Positions 62,047-64,000 of a DNA stretch of 64,000 nt are shown here, piece by piece (the first letter of the stretch is position 1; each line of letters begins with the position of its first letter). A program made the position numbers and the translations under genes. The notes under the pieces are model-generated. The model was not told the origin of the DNA and ran no database searches. It worked only from the letters and a program-made list of their open reading frames with translations. The DNA is from Saprospiraceae bacterium (GTDB lineage: Bacteria; Bacteroidota; Bacteroidia; Chitinophagales; Saprospiraceae): the NCBI GenBank assembly GCA_016714445.1, contig JADJNF010000001.1, forward strand, positions 744,001-808,000. Reading direction: 5' to 3'.

Positions 62047-64000
62047 TTATTCTCCTTTGTTATCTCTTGGATTATCCAAAAGAGCTTTTCTTGATAATCG
62101 CAATTTCCCTGTTTTAGGATCTGTTCCGATGATTTTAACTTTTACTTTATCCCCTACTTTGAAGATTGTGGAAACATCGTCAATCCTGGTATGCGCTACT
62201 TCGGAAACATGCAGTAAACCACTTTGTCCAAAGAATTTAACAAATGCGCCATATGGCATCAATGACTCAACTTCTGCTTCATATACTTCACCCACGGATG
62301 GTGTAAATGCGATTCGGGCAATTGATTCACGGGCACTTTGCAATCCTTCAGCATTGGAACTTGCGATAGTCACAATTCCTTTGTCGCCTGCTTCTTCAAT
62401 ATTTATTATGGTTCCGGTACGTGACTGAATTTCCTGAATAATCTTACCTCCAGGTCCTATTACTGCACCAATAAATGATTTATCAATGATCATCTCGACC
62501 ATTCTTGGCGCATGTGGTTTAAGATCTTCTCTTGGTGCACTTAACACTTTGCCCATTTCTCCCAATATGTGCAACCTACCAGCTTTAGCTTGCATAAGTG
62601 CTTGTTCTAAAGTTTCATAGGGTAAACCATCTACTTTTATATCCATTTGACAACCCGTGATCCCATTAACTGTACCCGTGACTTTAAAATCCATATCTCC
62701 AAGGGCATCTTCATCTCCTAATATATCTGATAAAATGGCTGAACGACCACCTTCTGCTATCATTCCCATAGCGATGCCCGACACTGGAGAAGCTATTTTG
62801 ATACCACCGTCCATTAGAGACAAAGATCCCGCACATACTGTGGCCATAGATGAACTACCATTAGACTCCAATATATCGGATACAATTCGAATCGTGTATG
62901 GCAAATCAGCAGGCATGACTTTTCGCAATGATCTTGCAGCAAGGTTTGCATGACCAACCTCGCGTCTTCCTGGTCCTCTGTTTGGCTTAACTTCACCTAC
63001 AGATAATCCCGGAAAATTATAATGTAAAATAAACTTTTCATTAAAATGCTCCAATGCATTATCTATAAGCATCTGGTCCAGCTTGGTACCTAGAGTCATC
63101 GATGTTAATGACTGAGTTTCACCTCTGTTAAAAATGGCACTTCCATGAGCTGCGGGCAGATAATCTACCTCACACCAGATAGGTCTCACCTGATCTAAAC
63201 TCCTGCCATCAAGTCGAACGCCAGAATCCAGAACCATCTGTCTGATAACATTTTTCTTTAGCTTGTCGTAATACTCAGATATTAACGTGGCTTTTTCAGC
63301 AACATACTCTTCTCCTTTCTGCTCTTTTATTGATTCAGTAACTACTTTACCTAATTCTTTAAATCCATTCTTCCTGGTATTTTTATCCAAAGCTGAAGAA
63401 GATATTTCTAATATTCTGGATTTAGCGATATTTGAAATTAACTCCTTAAGTTCTGTATCTACTTCCGGCACTATAACAGCTCTCTTTATAGTAGCTTTTT
63501 CACCTACCAATCGAGCTAGTTCCAACTGAGCATTACATTGCACTTTGATAGCATCATGGGCTATTTTAATGGCTTCAACCAGTTCATGTTCCTGACACTC
63601 ATTGGCTTCTCCCTCCACCATCATCACGTCTTTGATAGTCGCAGCAACAATCAAGTCAAGTTCGGCTTTGGCCAATTGCTCTCTTTCAGGATTGATAACA
63701 TATTTTCCTCCGATTTTTGCAATTCTTACTTCAGATATAGGACCATCCCAAGGGATATCAGACACAGCCAATGCTGCCGAAGCCGCCAATGCTGCATAAG
63801 AATCAGGCATATTTCTTGAATCACCTGATATCAGGTTTATTATAATCTGAGTCTCATTCAGAAATGTATCCGGAAACAAAGGACGTACAGCCCTGTCCAC
63901 CAGTCGAGAGATAAGTATCTCATAGTCTGAAAGTCTGGTTTCTCTCCTGAAAAAATTGCCTGGTATCTTACCTGCAGCTGCAAATCTTTCCTGATAATCA
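62047..64000 (-). CDS. pnp: Polynucleotide phosphorylase (partial, N-terminus outside window)
   Basis: PNPase degrades RNA 3'-to-5' by phosphorolysis as part of the RNA decay machinery. The visible frame runs from the right edge (DYQERFAAAGKIPGNFFRRE) through both RNase PH-like cores (VDRAVRPLFPDTFL; GRRHEVG-type RREVGHANLAARSL and GSSSMATVCAGSLSLMDGG) to a KH domain (FIGAVIGPGGKIIQEIQSRTG) and an S1 domain (GAFVKFFGQSGLLHVSEV) near the C-terminus. About 650 residues are in the window; the rest lies beyond 64000. Identity is certain. The convergent T9SS operon is separated by a shared terminator. Confidence 0.97.
   Translation of the reverse strand, partial: DYQERFAAAGKIPGNFFRRETRLSDYEILISRLVDRAVRPLFPDTFLNETQIIINLISGDSRNMPDSYAALAASAALAVSDIPWDGPISEVRIAKIGGKYVINPEREQLAKAELDLIVAATIKDVMMVEGEANECQEHELVEAIKIAHDAIKVQCNAQLELARLVGEKATIKRAVIVPEVDTELKELISNIAKSRILEISSSALDKNTRKNGFKELGKVVTESIKEQKGEEYVAEKATLISEYYDKLKKNVIRQMVLDSGVRLDGRSLDQVRPIWCEVDYLPAAHGSAIFNRGETQSLTSMTLGTKLDQMLIDNALEHFNEKFILHYNFPGLSVGEVKPNRGPGRREVGHANLAARSLRKVMPADLPYTIRIVSDILESNGSSSMATVCAGSLSLMDGGIKIASPVSGIAMGMIAEGGRSAILSDILGDEDALGDMDFKVTGTVNGITGCQMDIKVDGLPYETLEQALMQAKAGRLHILGEMGKVLSAPREDLKPHAPRMVEMIIDKSFIGAVIGPGGKIIQEIQSRTGTIINIEEAGDKGIVTIASSNAEGLQSARESIARIAFTPSVGEVYEAEVESLMPYGAFVKFFGQSGLLHVSEVAHTRIDDVSTIFKVGDKVKVKIIGTDPKTGKLRLSRKALLDNPRDNKGE

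Overview
The window is one continuous stretch of chromosome from a low-GC member of the Bacteroidota, most likely the Saprospiria/Saprospiraceae. The evidence is: promoter cores of the Bacteroidota form (TTG, about 19 bp, TAnnTTTG) instead of sigma70 boxes, several TTG/GTG starts, no clear Shine-Dalgarno sequences, type IX secretion (T9SS) C-terminal sorting domains, a fused SecDF, a fused alpha/beta 2-oxoacid dehydrogenase E1, the bL28-bL33-DUF4295 ribosomal cluster, an OmpA/beta-propeller protein with PorE architecture, and futalosine-pathway menaquinone genes. The genus-level guess is inference. I see no rRNA, CRISPR array, prophage or intact insertion sequence.

Layout. 1-7.8 kb: uvrB (cut by the left edge), E1 alpha/beta fusion, a polyprenol-phosphate mannosyltransferase-type GT2, an orphan promoter/terminator unit, a lipoprotein, mqnD and a frameshifted acyl-CoA thioesterase. 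7.8-14.7 kb: lipB, a secreted thioredoxin-dockerin protein, an FMN reductase, then a tight operon UPF0173 hydrolase-parA-parB-DUF5683-corA. 14.8-16.9 kb: a consensus promoter, tRNA-Arg(ACG), bL28, bL33, DUF4295, a terminator, and ftsY. 17-22.2 kb: two outer-membrane porins and the PorE-like OmpA protein. 22.7-32 kb: secDF, a BON-LysM protein, alanine dehydrogenase, folC, and a UbiX/UbiD pair. 32.2-38.3 kb: trxB-fba, a dihaem peroxidase, and the operon serine hydrolase-SUI1-CNNM transporter. 38.5-46.7 kb: a nucleotidyltransferase, an alanine-rich lipoprotein, photolyase, a TPR protein, etfBA, a Na/Pi transporter and an orphan protein. 46.8-53.6 kb: a VWA membrane protein broken by two homopolymer frameshifts, a GATase-like secreted protein, a TPR lipoprotein, and PiT with its DUF47 partner. 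54-61.8 kb: an OmpA/TSP3 protein, a 112-bp MITE-like element, and an operon of three T9SS cargo proteins (CRTAC1-like and two aryl-sulfotransferase-like paralogues) plus a small secreted protein. 62-64 kb: pnp (cut by the right edge).

Functionally most of the window is housekeeping: DNA repair, chromosome partition, protein export, ribosome, menaquinone, lipoate and folate synthesis, redox and phosphate import. The accessory interest lies in the T9SS cargo operon and its upstream inverted-repeat element, the orphan transcription unit near 5.4 kb, a perfect palindrome that carries two opposed promoter boxes at 42.4 kb, a perfect 14-bp inverted repeat at the end of the photolyase gene, and a possibly very highly expressed alanine-rich lipoprotein.

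All three broken reading frames are explained by loss of one base in a homopolymer run. That pattern is typical of long-read assembly error, so these are probably intact genes in the organism.
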